Positions 7,416 to 15,952 of a DNA stretch of 52,721 nt are shown here, piece by piece (within the stretch, counting starts at the first letter, position 1; each line of letters starts with the position of its first letter). A model generated the notes under the pieces. It saw only the letters and a program-made list of their open reading frames with translations. It did no database searches and was not told where the DNA came from. The DNA lies in the NCBI GenBank assembly GCA_023251155.1, contig JAHEZH010000018.1, positions 1 through 52,721 on the forward strand, read 5' to 3'. Source of the stretch: Flammeovirgaceae bacterium. Lineage in GTDB: Bacteria; Bacteroidota; Bacteroidia; Cytophagales; Cyclobacteriaceae. The position numbers and the translations under genes are program-made.

Positions 7416-9314
7416 ATGGCTCACGTGATCAAAACACAGGAAGATTATTTAGCGGTTTACAAGCAAAGTATTGAAAACCCGGAGACATTCTGGGCCGGGG
7501 TGGCAGAAGGTTTTACCTGGAAGAAGAAATGGGACAAAGTTGTAGAGTGGAATTTTAATGAAGCCGAAGCAAAGTGGTTTACAGGTGGAAAGCTAAACAT
7601 TACCGAGAATTGTATCGATAGGCATCTGGCGACCAAAGCAAATCAAACCGCCCTCATCTGGGAGCCGAATAAGCCTACTGACGAAGCCAGGAAAATAACT
7701 TATCAGCAGCTGCATGATGAAGTATGCAAGGTGGGTAATATGCTGAAGGCGCATGGCGTGAAAAAGGGAGATCGTGTTTGTATCTATATGCCCATGGTTC
7801 CGGAAGCTGCTTACGCGATATTAGGTTGTGCTCGCATCGGGGCAGTACACTCGGTAGTGTTTGCCGGTTTTTCAGCCGGCTCTTTATCCGACCGCATCAA
7901 TGACTCCGGCTGTAAAATTGTATTGACTACCGATGGTGCTTATCGCGGAGATAAAACCATCAACCTGAAAGCAATTGTAGATGAAGCATTACAGCGAAGC
8001 CCTGGTGTGGTGAAAGTGATTGTATCAGCACATCTCCAATCAAAACCCGCTATGCAGCAGGGGCGCGATTTTTCGTGGGAGGAAGAGATGAGTAAAGTGC
8101 CAGCTCAATGCGAAGCAGAAGAAATGGATGCCGAAGATTTGCTGTTCATCTTATATACATCAGGTTCTACCGGTAAGCCAAAAGGAATGGTGCATACCAC
8201 AGCAGGTTATATGGTGTACACCAATTATACATTTAAGACGGCATTTCAGTACCGGGAAGGACAAGTGTACTGGTGTACTGCCGACGTGGGGTGGGTAACC
8301 GGGCACTCGTATATATTATATGGACCGTTATCTGCCGGGGCAACTTCCGTCATGTTTGAAGGTATTCCTTCATGGCCGGATTGGGGAAGATTCTGGCAGG
8401 CGATCGAGCGTCATAAAGTAAATATATTTTATACAGCGCCAACGGCTATACGCTCCTTACAGCAAGCACCACTCAGCTTCATTGAAAAGTACGACCTCTC
8501 CTCTCTCCAGGTATTGGGTTCGGTAGGAGAGCCGATCAACGAAGAAGCATGGAATTGGTATAATGAACACATCGGAAGAAACAATTGCCCTATCATAGAT
8601 ACCTGGTGGCAAACTGAGACAGGAGGATTTATGATTTCGCCCATAGCGAATGTTACGAAACTAAAACCAGCGTTTGCTTCTTTCCCGTTGCCGGGTGTGC
8701 AGCCGGCGATCATGAATGAAGCCGGAGAAGAGCTGACAGGTAATAACGTAGAAGGAAGATTAACGATTAAGTTTCCATGGCCTGCCATGGCACGCACCAT
8801 TTATGGTGATCATCAGCGCTTCAAGGATACGTACTTCTCTACGTTCCCAGGAAAATATTTTACAGGTGATGGAAGCAAGCGTGATGATGAAGGATACTAT
8901 CGCATCACAGGTCGTGTCGATGATATTATCATTGTATCAGGTCATAATCTGGGCACTGCCGAAATAGAGAATGCCATCAACGAGCATTCCTCAGTAGTTG
9001 AATCTGCCGTAGTAGGTTATCCGCACGATATAAAAGGTCAGGCGGTATATGCTTTTGTGATCTGCTATGAAATGCCAAAAGAAGCAGACAAGCTGCGCGC
9101 AGAAATAAAAGAAATGGTCTCTAAAATTATTGGTCCTATTGCCAAGCCGGATAAGATCCAGTTTGTAAGCGGGCTTCCAAAAACACGGTCAGGAAAAATC
9201 ATGCGCAGAATATTGCGCAAGGTGGCCGAAGGTGAAACGTCCAATTTAGGAGACACCACCACACTCCTTGATCCGAATATTGTGGAAGAAATTAAGGCAG
9301 GGGCAATTAAATAG
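7416..9314 (+). CDS. acs: Acetyl-coenzyme A synthetase
   Basis: A 632-residue AMP-forming enzyme that makes acetyl-CoA from acetate, ATP and CoA in the cytoplasm; the usual length is about 630-650. The N-terminal ACS domain is followed by the P-loop-like YTSGSTGKPKGMVHTT near residue 246. The signature DTWWQTETGG lies near residue 396, with Trp in the acetate pocket as in true acetyl-CoA synthetases. The hinge region GRVDDIIIVSGHNLGTAEIE lies near residue 497. The C-terminal PKTRSGKIMRR lies near residue 590; its lysine is the one acetylated by Pat/GNAT enzymes in other bacteria. The gene stands alone and is divergent from the glycan operon. Confidence 0.97.
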   Translation: MAHVIKTQEDYLAVYKQSIENPETFWAGVAEGFTWKKKWDKVVEWNFNEAEAKWFTGGKLNITENCIDRHLATKANQTALIWEPNKPTDEARKITYQQLHDEVCKVGNMLKAHGVKKGDRVCIYMPMVPEAAYAILGCARIGAVHSVVFAGFSAGSLSDRINDSGCKIVLTTDGAYRGDKTINLKAIVDEALQRSPGVVKVIVSAHLQSKPAMQQGRDFSWEEEMSKVPAQCEAEEMDAEDLLFILYTSGSTGKPKGMVHTTAGYMVYTNYTFKTAFQYREGQVYWCTADVGWVTGHSYILYGPLSAGATSVMFEGIPSWPDWGRFWQAIERHKVNIFYTAPTAIRSLQQAPLSFIEKYDLSSLQVLGSVGEPINEEAWNWYNEHIGRNNCPIIDTWWQTETGGFMISPIANVTKLKPAFASFPLPGVQPAIMNEAGEELTGNNVEGRLTIKFPWPAMARTIYGDHQRFKDTYFSTFPGKYFTGDGSKRDDEGYYRITGRVDDIIIVSGHNLGTAEIENAINEHSSVVESAVVGYPHDIKGQAVYAFVICYEMPKEADKLRAEIKEMVSKIIGPIAKPDKIQFVSGLPKTRSGKIMRRILRKVAEGETSNLGDTTTLLDPNIVEEIKAGAIK

Positions 9315-9369
9315 CAATCCGTATCGGCCTGCTGGGTTTCAACCCAATGAAGCATTTATCCCGTCGACC

Positions 9370-9396
9370 TTATTTCCATTTGCTTAATGGAAATAA
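9370..9396. repeat. Perfect inverted repeat downstream of acs
   Basis: Two 11-base arms, TTATTTCCATT and AATGGAAATAA, are separated by the 5-base loop TGCTT. It lies 55 bases after the acs stop. There is no T-run after it on either strand, so it is not a classical intrinsic terminator. It may be a T-less terminator, an mRNA-stabilising hairpin, or an operator for the lipoprotein gene at 9554. Confidence 0.6.
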
Positions 9397-9553
9397 ATGT
9401 CTAATTTAATTGGGCAGGCACTGAGTGATGCAGGTAAAAACAGGAAGATATAGTCATTACTTATCGTATGTAATGAAACAGGAGATAATGTCATCATTTG
9501 CCATTGATTAGAATCAAGGCATTGATGATTTTTGCGCTTTAACCCCAAAAAAT

Positions 9554-11152
9554 ATGATCCTTAAAATTAGGCGAAACAAGCTTCTCGGCACGGGCTTGCT
9601 TTCATTCCTTCTCCTTGTTGCCCTATCGTGTAGCGATATTCTGAATACCGATGAGTATGAAATCAAAAAACTACAGGCTACGCCCTCCTATGATTTGCCT
9701 CTGGCTTTTGGAGACCTGTCTATCAACGATTTACTAAGCGAAGAAGAATCGGCTAATATTAAAGTCGATGCCGATGGATTAGTGTACCTGCTGTATGAGC
9801 AAACACTGAAATCGCAGGACATTCGCGATCTGCTGCAATTTCCCAATAAATCATTAAATAAAACGGTACCTGTTCCGGGAGGTGTAATCCCGGCTAGTGC
9901 TTCGGAGCAAAACTATGCAAGCATTTCTACTACCGAAGATTTTAGTTTCAATCCGGAGAAACTGACAGAAATTAAATTCAAAGGCACTATTTTAAATGTG
10001 AGTGTTAACCTTACTCCAGCCAATTCGAATTTTAATTTCGAGGTACAGGTAAAGTTAGCCAACTTCAAGAACAATGGTGTGGCCTTGGATAGACGCATTT
10101 CCTTGGGTACCACGGCTATCCCGCTGGCCGATTACGTTGCCACACTCAACGATAATAAATTTCCGTTGGAGATCGCTGTTATTGTTAAGCCTCATAACAA
10201 TCCGATAACGGTACTTCCTTCTAACGTAACCGTAAGTCTGAGCTTTAGCGCCATCGACTTTCAATATGTGAAAGGGTTCTTTGGAGACCAGGCGGCAATT
10301 AATATTCCTGCAGAGTCAATTGATGTCAGCCTGTTCGGTAGCACGCTAAACAATGCAACGGTTTCTTTTGCGCAGCCAAAGTTGTCATTTAACGTTTCCA
10401 ATGATTATGGCATACCTACAAAAGTTACTTTCAATCCACTGGAAGCAAGAAAAAAGAACGGATTAAAACTTCCGCTCGTTATCACCCCTTCAAGCCCGGT
10501 ATCTATTAATGTGCCCGCAAGTTTGGGGCAGTCAGCGATTACCGATGTAACGGTTAATAACACCAAGCAACTCATTGATTTTGCTCCCGATCAATTTTAT
10601 TATAAAGTAAGTGCGCGTATCAATGAAGGCCTCACCACAGGAATAAATTTTTGTGCCGACACCAGCAAGATCAGAGTAAGCATGAAGGCAGAGATTCCTT
10701 TATATGGAAAGGCCTCGAATATTGTTCTGGCCGATACCGTGTCGATTGATCTTTCGGATGTGAAGGACTCGAACATAGAGAGCGGAGCAATCAAAGCCAA
10801 TATCAATAATCAGCTTCCGCTGGATGCATTTATTCAATTATACCTGACGGATGATAAGTTGGTGATTTTCGATTCGCTTTTTACTATAGCACAAACAGCC
10901 ATTGTAAAAGCAAGCTCGGTAAATGCTACGGGAGAACTTGCCGCCCCCGGATTGACTACTAATCTGGAGATTCCTGTTCCGAAGGAGAAGCTTAATAAAT
11001 TGTTTGATGCCAAAAACCTGATCATCAAAGCAAGACTGAATACCACCAGGAATGCCAACGGGACCCAGCCTGATGTGAAGTTCAAATCGAACTACATCAT
11101 GAAAGTAAATTTTGGATTGAGAGCCACCTTTAAACTGGAAGCTGATTTATGA
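9554..11152 (+). CDS. Lipoprotein of unknown function, first gene of envelope trio
   Basis: A 532-residue protein. It has a lipoprotein signal: a basic N-terminus, the hydrophobic run LLSFLLLVALSC, then Ser-Asp after the lipidated cysteine at about residue 26. The mature part is predicted almost all beta strand and is rich in Asn, Thr and Ser. It has no cysteine or motif I recognise apart from an isolated FCADTSK. Its stop overlaps the ATG of the barrel gene (ATGA, 4 bases), so the two are made together. It is probably attached to the outer membrane and works with the barrel and the OmpA protein downstream. The DNA before the start holds GATTTTTG about 30 bases upstream with ATTG 20 bases before that, a weak match to the Bacteroidota promoter. 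Confidence 0.8.
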   Translation: MILKIRRNKLLGTGLLSFLLLVALSCSDILNTDEYEIKKLQATPSYDLPLAFGDLSINDLLSEEESANIKVDADGLVYLLYEQTLKSQDIRDLLQFPNKSLNKTVPVPGGVIPASASEQNYASISTTEDFSFNPEKLTEIKFKGTILNVSVNLTPANSNFNFEVQVKLANFKNNGVALDRRISLGTTAIPLADYVATLNDNKFPLEIAVIVKPHNNPITVLPSNVTVSLSFSAIDFQYVKGFFGDQAAINIPAESIDVSLFGSTLNNATVSFAQPKLSFNVSNDYGIPTKVTFNPLEARKKNGLKLPLVITPSSPVSINVPASLGQSAITDVTVNNTKQLIDFAPDQFYYKVSARINEGLTTGINFCADTSKIRVSMKAEIPLYGKASNIVLADTVSIDLSDVKDSNIESGAIKANINNQLPLDAFIQLYLTDDKLVIFDSLFTIAQTAIVKASSVNATGELAAPGLTTNLEIPVPKEKLNKLFDAKNLIIKARLNTTRNANGTQPDVKFKSNYIMKVNFGLRATFKLEADL

Positions 11153-12555
11153 TAAAGTATTTAAAAATCAGCTCAGCGCTCAGCATCATTTTTCTGACTC
11201 TGATCCACAAAGGAGTAGCTCAGACAGAGAGTACCATGTATTTCATGAGTAGCCTTCCGCAGGTCACTTATTATAATCCTGCTCTGAAGCCAGCGTATAA
11301 AGTATCGGTAGGTCTTCCTGGTTCTTCGGTATTTGTTCAATACGGAAACAATGGATTTACGTACAATGATTTCATTTCAAAGCAGAATAATATACTTACT
11401 GCTGATCTGGATAAGCTACAGGGTTCTCTGAAAAAGAAGAATTATGTGAATGCCAACACGCAGGCGGACTTATTCCGGGTTGGCCTCAAAGCAGGAGCAC
11501 GATTGTATTTTACATTTAACGTAAGTGCGAAATCGTATAACCGCCTGATGTTGCCTAAAGAGTTTACCGGAGTTTTCATTGAGGGGACCAGCTCTTACGC
11601 GAATGGATCGGTAAACATGTCACCCAGGGTTGAATCCACCAGCTATGGTGAGATCGGGTTGGGAACAGCATATACCGTAAACAATAAGCTAACCGTAGGT
11701 GCCAAGGTTAAATTGTTGAAAGGGGTTGTCAGCGCCACTACGCAACGAGCTAATCTTAATCTTGAATTTGGCGATACGTACATTACCGCTACCGGAGATT
11801 TGGATACACGTACCTCGGGCATCCATAATTTAGATGACTCGGAGTATGAACCGGGTGACCACTGGAGAGACTATACCAAAAATAATGGAGTCGCATTTGA
11901 TTTGGGTGCCACTTATAAAGTAATGGATCGACTTACCGTAGGTGCCAGCCTGATTGATATTGGTGGCATTACCTGGAAGAATGATTTGTACGGCTACCAG
12001 CTAGACCCATCTAAGGCCCGATACACTTTTGAAGGTGTCGATCTGCAGAAAATTATAAATGGAGAAGATGACGACTACTTCAACTCACTGGCTGATTCGC
12101 TGGAAAAAAACTTTAAGATAACAGAAGGAAGAATCGACAAGTACCGGACTCCGCTGCCTGCTAAAATGTACCTGAGTGGTGCATATGAAATAAGAAGGTA
12201 CTTTACTGTAGGCGCATTGGTGTTTGCAGAAAAATTCAGAGGTCGTTTCGTACCTGGTTTTACGGCTTCACTGAATAAAGAATTTGGCAAGTGGGTAGGT
12301 GCATCATTGAGCTATACCATGACGAACAATTCATTTAATAACCTTGGTGCAGGCGTGTCACTCAACCTGGCCCCCCTACAGATTTATGTGGTGGGCGATA
12401 ATCTGTTGCGTGCTCCTATCGCTTTGATGAAAGACAACAATCTGAATTCATTCGTCAATACGACACAGTACTTTAACCTGCGTGCAGGTGTCAATTTTGT
12501 TTTTGGCCGCGATAAAGTGCAGGAAAAACAACCCACCCCAAAACCTCTTTATTAG
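11149..12555 (+). CDS. DUF5723-like outer-membrane beta-barrel protein
   Basis: A 468-residue protein with a signal peptide (SALSIIFLTLIHKGVAQ, cleavage near residue 24). The mature start, STMYFMSSLPQVTYYNPALKP, resembles PorP/SprF- and DUF5723-type outer-membrane proteins. Repeated amphipathic strands follow, such as LTVGAKVKLLKG, LTVGASLIDIGGITW and GASLSYTMTNNSFNNLG. The family has no settled function. Some relatives (PorP/SprF) anchor T9SS or gliding components to the cell envelope. The gene is overlapped by the upstream lipoprotein and followed after two bases by the OmpA protein, so the three likely form one outer-membrane assembly. The start ATG is fixed by the ATGA overlap and the signal peptide. 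Confidence 0.8.
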   Translation: MIKYLKISSALSIIFLTLIHKGVAQTESTMYFMSSLPQVTYYNPALKPAYKVSVGLPGSSVFVQYGNNGFTYNDFISKQNNILTADLDKLQGSLKKKNYVNANTQADLFRVGLKAGARLYFTFNVSAKSYNRLMLPKEFTGVFIEGTSSYANGSVNMSPRVESTSYGEIGLGTAYTVNNKLTVGAKVKLLKGVVSATTQRANLNLEFGDTYITATGDLDTRTSGIHNLDDSEYEPGDHWRDYTKNNGVAFDLGATYKVMDRLTVGASLIDIGGITWKNDLYGYQLDPSKARYTFEGVDLQKIINGEDDDYFNSLADSLEKNFKITEGRIDKYRTPLPAKMYLSGAYEIRRYFTVGALVFAEKFRGRFVPGFTASLNKEFGKWVGASLSYTMTNNSFNNLGAGVSLNLAPLQIYVVGDNLLRAPIALMKDNNLNSFVNTTQYFNLRAGVNFVFGRDKVQEKQPTPKPLY

Positions 12556-12557
12556 GA

Positions 12558-14621
12558 ATGAAAACGATTTTATTTTTTATCCTTCCCCTGCTTTTAGGTA
12601 CCCAGGTTGTTTGCGCGCAATCATCCTTTCTACCTAAAAACCTTGGCCCTTCGGTAAACTCTTCGTATGATGAGATTAATCCTGTACTTACTCCGGATGG
12701 CAAAACACTGTTCTTCGTTCGTGCCAATCATCCGGAAAATACGTTTGGTGAAGCAGATAGTGAAGACATCTGGTATAGCAATAAAATTACGGACAGCACC
12801 TGGTCACAAGCTGTGCGCTTGCCTGATCTCAACATAGGAAGATACAATGCCGTGCTATCCCTCTCAGCCGATGGTAACGCGATGTTGTTGAACGGAATCT
12901 ATAGCCGTAAAGGAAGTATCTGGAAAAAAAGAGGCCTGTCTGTATCTACCAAAACGAACAATACATGGACTACTCCGCGTAAGCTGAAAATAAAAAAGCT
13001 TTCGAAGAAGAACCGCGGTATGAAAAGCAGTGGCACCATGAGTGCCGACGGCCAGTTCATTATATTGAGCTTTTCAAAAAAGTATCATGGTGAGAAAACC
13101 AATTTGTTTGTTTCTTCCAAAAAAGAAAACGGAAAATGGAGAAAGCCGAAGAAGATCAAGTACGTCAACTCCAAACGAAATGAAGATGCCCCATTTTTAT
13201 CTGCCGATAGTAAGACGCTCTATTTTTCCAGCAATCGTGTAGACAAGAACAAGTACGATATCTACAAAACACAACGTACGGGATTAGATTGGAAATCGTG
13301 GGGGCAACCGGTATTGTTGAGTGATACCATTAATTCTCAAAACTGGGAGTCGTATTTTAAAACCAATACAAAAGGTAGCTGGGCTTATTTTGCGTCAACG
13401 AATAAATCGTTGGGTAAATCAGATATCTATCGCATCAAAATGTTTGAGGAGAACCCTTACGTAGTAGTGTCGGGTATAGTGCGTAATTCTAAAACGAAAT
13501 TGCCTCTCACCGGGAAAACCATTGCAATAAAAATTAATGGACAACGGATCGATTCAATCCATGTAAACAGCGATTCGGCCACGTATAAAGTAAAGCTTCC
13601 ACTGCGTAAGCAATACTCCATTTCGGCTGATGCTCCCAACTTTGTTTCCTCGGCTTCTGCATTAGATGTGTCAACGGTGAAGGAATTCACACGCAGAAAA
13701 CTTGATTTACAAGTTGCCCCTCTTCCTTATGTATTACTGAAAGGGAATTTGTTGGTGCAAAATACAGGCACACCGGTTCCTTCATCAGCCACTCCTAGAA
13801 TATGGATAAACAATGTGCGTATTGACTCAGCAGCAATAGATGCTAACCTGGGTACGTACGAAGTGAAGGTGCTGCACGGAGTTGTGTACGATGTGAAAGT
13901 AGAAGCGGTCAAATACAATTCTGTTCCGCAGAAAGTTGATCTTACCACCGTAGATGAATACCAGGAGATTATTCAGGACCTGTTTGTCTCAGAAGAGAAG
14001 ATGGCAGTGGTGAGTGGAAAAATCCTCGATAAGAAAACAGGCAAGCCTCTTGCTAAACGATCTGCGGCAAAAGTGAATGTAGAAGGAATGACTTCTGTTC
14101 TTGCAGAGATAGACACACTCACCGGAACCTATACACTGAAGCTGCCGTTGAAAGCTGCTTATACCATCAACGCCAGCGCCCCCGACTATTACCCGGTCTA
14201 TGAGCCTATTGATTTAACAAGCCAGACGACCAGTATAAAAATCAATAGAGATCTGGTGATTGTACCTATCGAAGTAGGTCAGTCCATCCGTTTGAACAAC
14301 ATCTTTTTCGAATCCGGAAAAGCAGTGTTGAAAAAGGAATCGTTCCCAGAGCTGGATAGAGTAGTGCAGTTTTTAACCAGCAGCACCGATATCAAAATTG
14401 AAATTGGCGGGCACACTGATGATGTAGGTAAAGCTGCCACTAACCTCAAACTATCTCAAAGCCGCGCACAATCCGTAGCGGATTACATAGTTAAGAAGGG
14501 AATTTCTAAAGCCCGTGTAGTCGCCAAAGGATATGGTTTGACTAAACCGGTGGTTTCGAATAAAACGAAGGAAGGTAAAGCTCAAAACCGAAGAGTGGAA
14601 TTTACAGTGATTGGTAAATAG
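12558..14621 (+). CDS. PorE-like OmpA-family protein with PD40 propeller and CRD repeats
   Basis: A 687-residue protein with a signal peptide (LPLLLGTQVVCAQ, cleavage near residue 20). Residues about 30-300 carry PD40/WD40-type blades (YDEINPVLTPDGKTLFFVR, GTMSADGQFIILSFS, APFLSADSKTLYFSSN). Three carboxypeptidase-regulatory-like repeats begin near residues 300, 388 and 477 (VVVSGIVRNSKTKLPLTGK, VLLKGNLLVQNTGTPV, AVVSGKILDKKTGKPLAK). The C-terminal OmpA domain (residues 575-687) keeps the peptidoglycan-binding pattern GGHTDDVGKAATNLKLSQSR. This order is like PorE of the T9SS but without a TPR region. It should link the outer-membrane barrel encoded just upstream to peptidoglycan. It is the last gene of the unit, before a terminator. 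Confidence 0.88.
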   Translation: MKTILFFILPLLLGTQVVCAQSSFLPKNLGPSVNSSYDEINPVLTPDGKTLFFVRANHPENTFGEADSEDIWYSNKITDSTWSQAVRLPDLNIGRYNAVLSLSADGNAMLLNGIYSRKGSIWKKRGLSVSTKTNNTWTTPRKLKIKKLSKKNRGMKSSGTMSADGQFIILSFSKKYHGEKTNLFVSSKKENGKWRKPKKIKYVNSKRNEDAPFLSADSKTLYFSSNRVDKNKYDIYKTQRTGLDWKSWGQPVLLSDTINSQNWESYFKTNTKGSWAYFASTNKSLGKSDIYRIKMFEENPYVVVSGIVRNSKTKLPLTGKTIAIKINGQRIDSIHVNSDSATYKVKLPLRKQYSISADAPNFVSSASALDVSTVKEFTRRKLDLQVAPLPYVLLKGNLLVQNTGTPVPSSATPRIWINNVRIDSAAIDANLGTYEVKVLHGVVYDVKVEAVKYNSVPQKVDLTTVDEYQEIIQDLFVSEEKMAVVSGKILDKKTGKPLAKRSAAKVNVEGMTSVLAEIDTLTGTYTLKLPLKAAYTINASAPDYYPVYEPIDLTSQTTSIKINRDLVIVPIEVGQSIRLNNIFFESGKAVLKKESFPELDRVVQFLTSSTDIKIEIGGHTDDVGKAATNLKLSQSRAQSVADYIVKKGISKARVVAKGYGLTKPVVSNKTKEGKAQNRRVEFTVIGK

Positions 14622-14635
14622 ATGGATTTACTCTT

Positions 14636-14674
14636 AAGCAGCACTCCGATTGAATCTCCATCGGAGTGCTGCTT
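14636..14674 (+). terminator. Intrinsic terminator after the envelope trio
   Basis: Perfect 15-base arms (AAGCAGCACTCCGAT and its complement) enclose a 9-base loop, 15 bases after the OmpA stop codon. A short run of four T follows at 14678-14681. The stem is long and GC-rich, so termination is likely despite the short T-run. Confidence 0.8.
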
Positions 14675-14782
14675 GAATTTTAAGAAAAGAAACAATCAGT
14701 ATAAAATTCCAGAATCAATTCACCTCATATCCATTGTGCCCTGTTGAAGCAGATTCTTTTACACAACAAGGAGCAACGGAGC

Positions 14783-15775
14783 TCAGCTTTTTACTTCATT
14801 CGTCAGTACCTGCTTATCTCCAAATGCTTTTATGTTCTGTAAAGTAGTTTGGGCAATCTGCGTGAGTGCCTCGTGAGTGAAAAATCCCTGATGTGCGGTG
14901 ATCAATACATTGGGCAAACTTGTTAACAGGGCAATCACATCATCATCAATAATTTTCCCCGTCAAGTCGAGAAAGAATAACTTCTCTTCCTGCTCATACA
15001 CATCGATACCTAATGCCCCAATCTGCCCTGACTTTAATCCATCGATAACAGCTGGCGTATCAATTAATGCTCCTCTGCTGGTATTGATGAGCATCACTCC
15101 TTTTTTCATGACCCGAATCGTTTGTTCATTGATCAGGTGCCGGGTTTGTTCATTCAATGGGCAATGCAGTGAGATAACGTCAGCCTGAGCGAAAACATCG
15201 GTGATCGGTAAATAGGAGACTCCTATTGTTTTCAGAGATTCATTTTCTTTCTTATCGTAGGCAATTATACGGCAGCCAAAGCCTGACATAATGGTACAGA
15301 AAACCTGTCCGATGTTTCCTGTACCAACTACTCCTATCGTTTTGCCGTATAGATCAAAACCAAGGAGTCCATTTAATGAGAAATTCTGATCGCGTACACG
15401 GTTATATGCTTTGTGTGTTTTTCTGTTTAGTGTCATGATCAGGGCCACGGCATGTTCGGCTACGGCATACGGTGAATAAGCGGGTACGCGTACTACTTTT
15501 ATAGTGTATCGGGTAGCTGCAGCGAGGTCTACATTATTAAAACCAGCACAGCGTAAGGCAATGAGTTTTATCTTTTGCTGAGCAAGCTGATGGATTACCG
15601 TTTCATTCAACCGGTCATTGACGAAAGCACAAACCACATCCGCTTCTTTGGCAAGTGGAGTACTCTGCTCGTTGAGTTGCGCTTCCAGAAATTCCAGCTC
15701 AAATCCAAAATCGGAATTGTGCTTTTCAAAAAACAATTTATCGTAAGGCTGGGTACTAAAGAAGGTAATTTTCAT
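14783..15775 (-). CDS. ldhA: D-lactate dehydrogenase (D-2-hydroxyacid dehydrogenase family)
   Basis: A 330-residue cytoplasmic NAD-dependent enzyme that interconverts pyruvate and D-lactate. The substrate loop RCAGFNNVDL lies near residue 75 and the NAD-binding GVVGTGNIGQ near residue 148. The catalytic triad is present: Arg in INTSRGALID near residue 230, Glu in DVYEQEEKLFF near residue 260, and His in ITAHQGFFT near residue 293. The tyrosine-rich N-terminus and the EEKLFF segment after the catalytic Glu are typical of fermentative D-lactate dehydrogenases (LdhA group) rather than phosphoglycerate or formate dehydrogenases. It is monocistronic on the minus strand. Specificity for pyruvate is inferred from family resemblance. 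Confidence 0.88.
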   Translation of the reverse strand: MKITFFSTQPYDKLFFEKHNSDFGFELEFLEAQLNEQSTPLAKEADVVCAFVNDRLNETVIHQLAQQKIKLIALRCAGFNNVDLAAATRYTIKVVRVPAYSPYAVAEHAVALIMTLNRKTHKAYNRVRDQNFSLNGLLGFDLYGKTIGVVGTGNIGQVFCTIMSGFGCRIIAYDKKENESLKTIGVSYLPITDVFAQADVISLHCPLNEQTRHLINEQTIRVMKKGVMLINTSRGALIDTPAVIDGLKSGQIGALGIDVYEQEEKLFFLDLTGKIIDDDVIALLTSLPNVLITAHQGFFTHEALTQIAQTTLQNIKAFGDKQVLTNEVKS

Positions 15776-15885
15776 AACGGGAAATGCTCCTGTCTAAGGT
15801 AACGAATCGCCATCAGAATTACTTTCTTCAGTTGCAGGCTTGCAAGCTGACTCCAAAATTAGTTCGCTATTCTCCGATCATAAAA

Positions 15886-15917
15886 AAAAGCCCGGTCATT
15901 TTCATGATCGGGCTTTT
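15886..15917 (-). terminator. Intrinsic terminator of nrdA
   Basis: Read on the minus strand, the 14-base stem AAAAGCCCGATCAT pairs with its partner with one G-T wobble around the loop GAAA. It runs into eight consecutive T. It lies 35 bases past the nrdA stop and upstream of the D-lactate dehydrogenase gene, separating the two transcripts. Confidence 0.9.
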
Positions 15918-15952
15918 GTACAAATGATTAATGTCTGCTAACGGGTGGCTGC

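Noticed and set aside
7345-7416. TTG-initiated extension of the first glycosyltransferase
   Set aside because: It would reach the acs start and leave no room for promoters; an ATG at 7344 gives a normal GT2 N-terminus.
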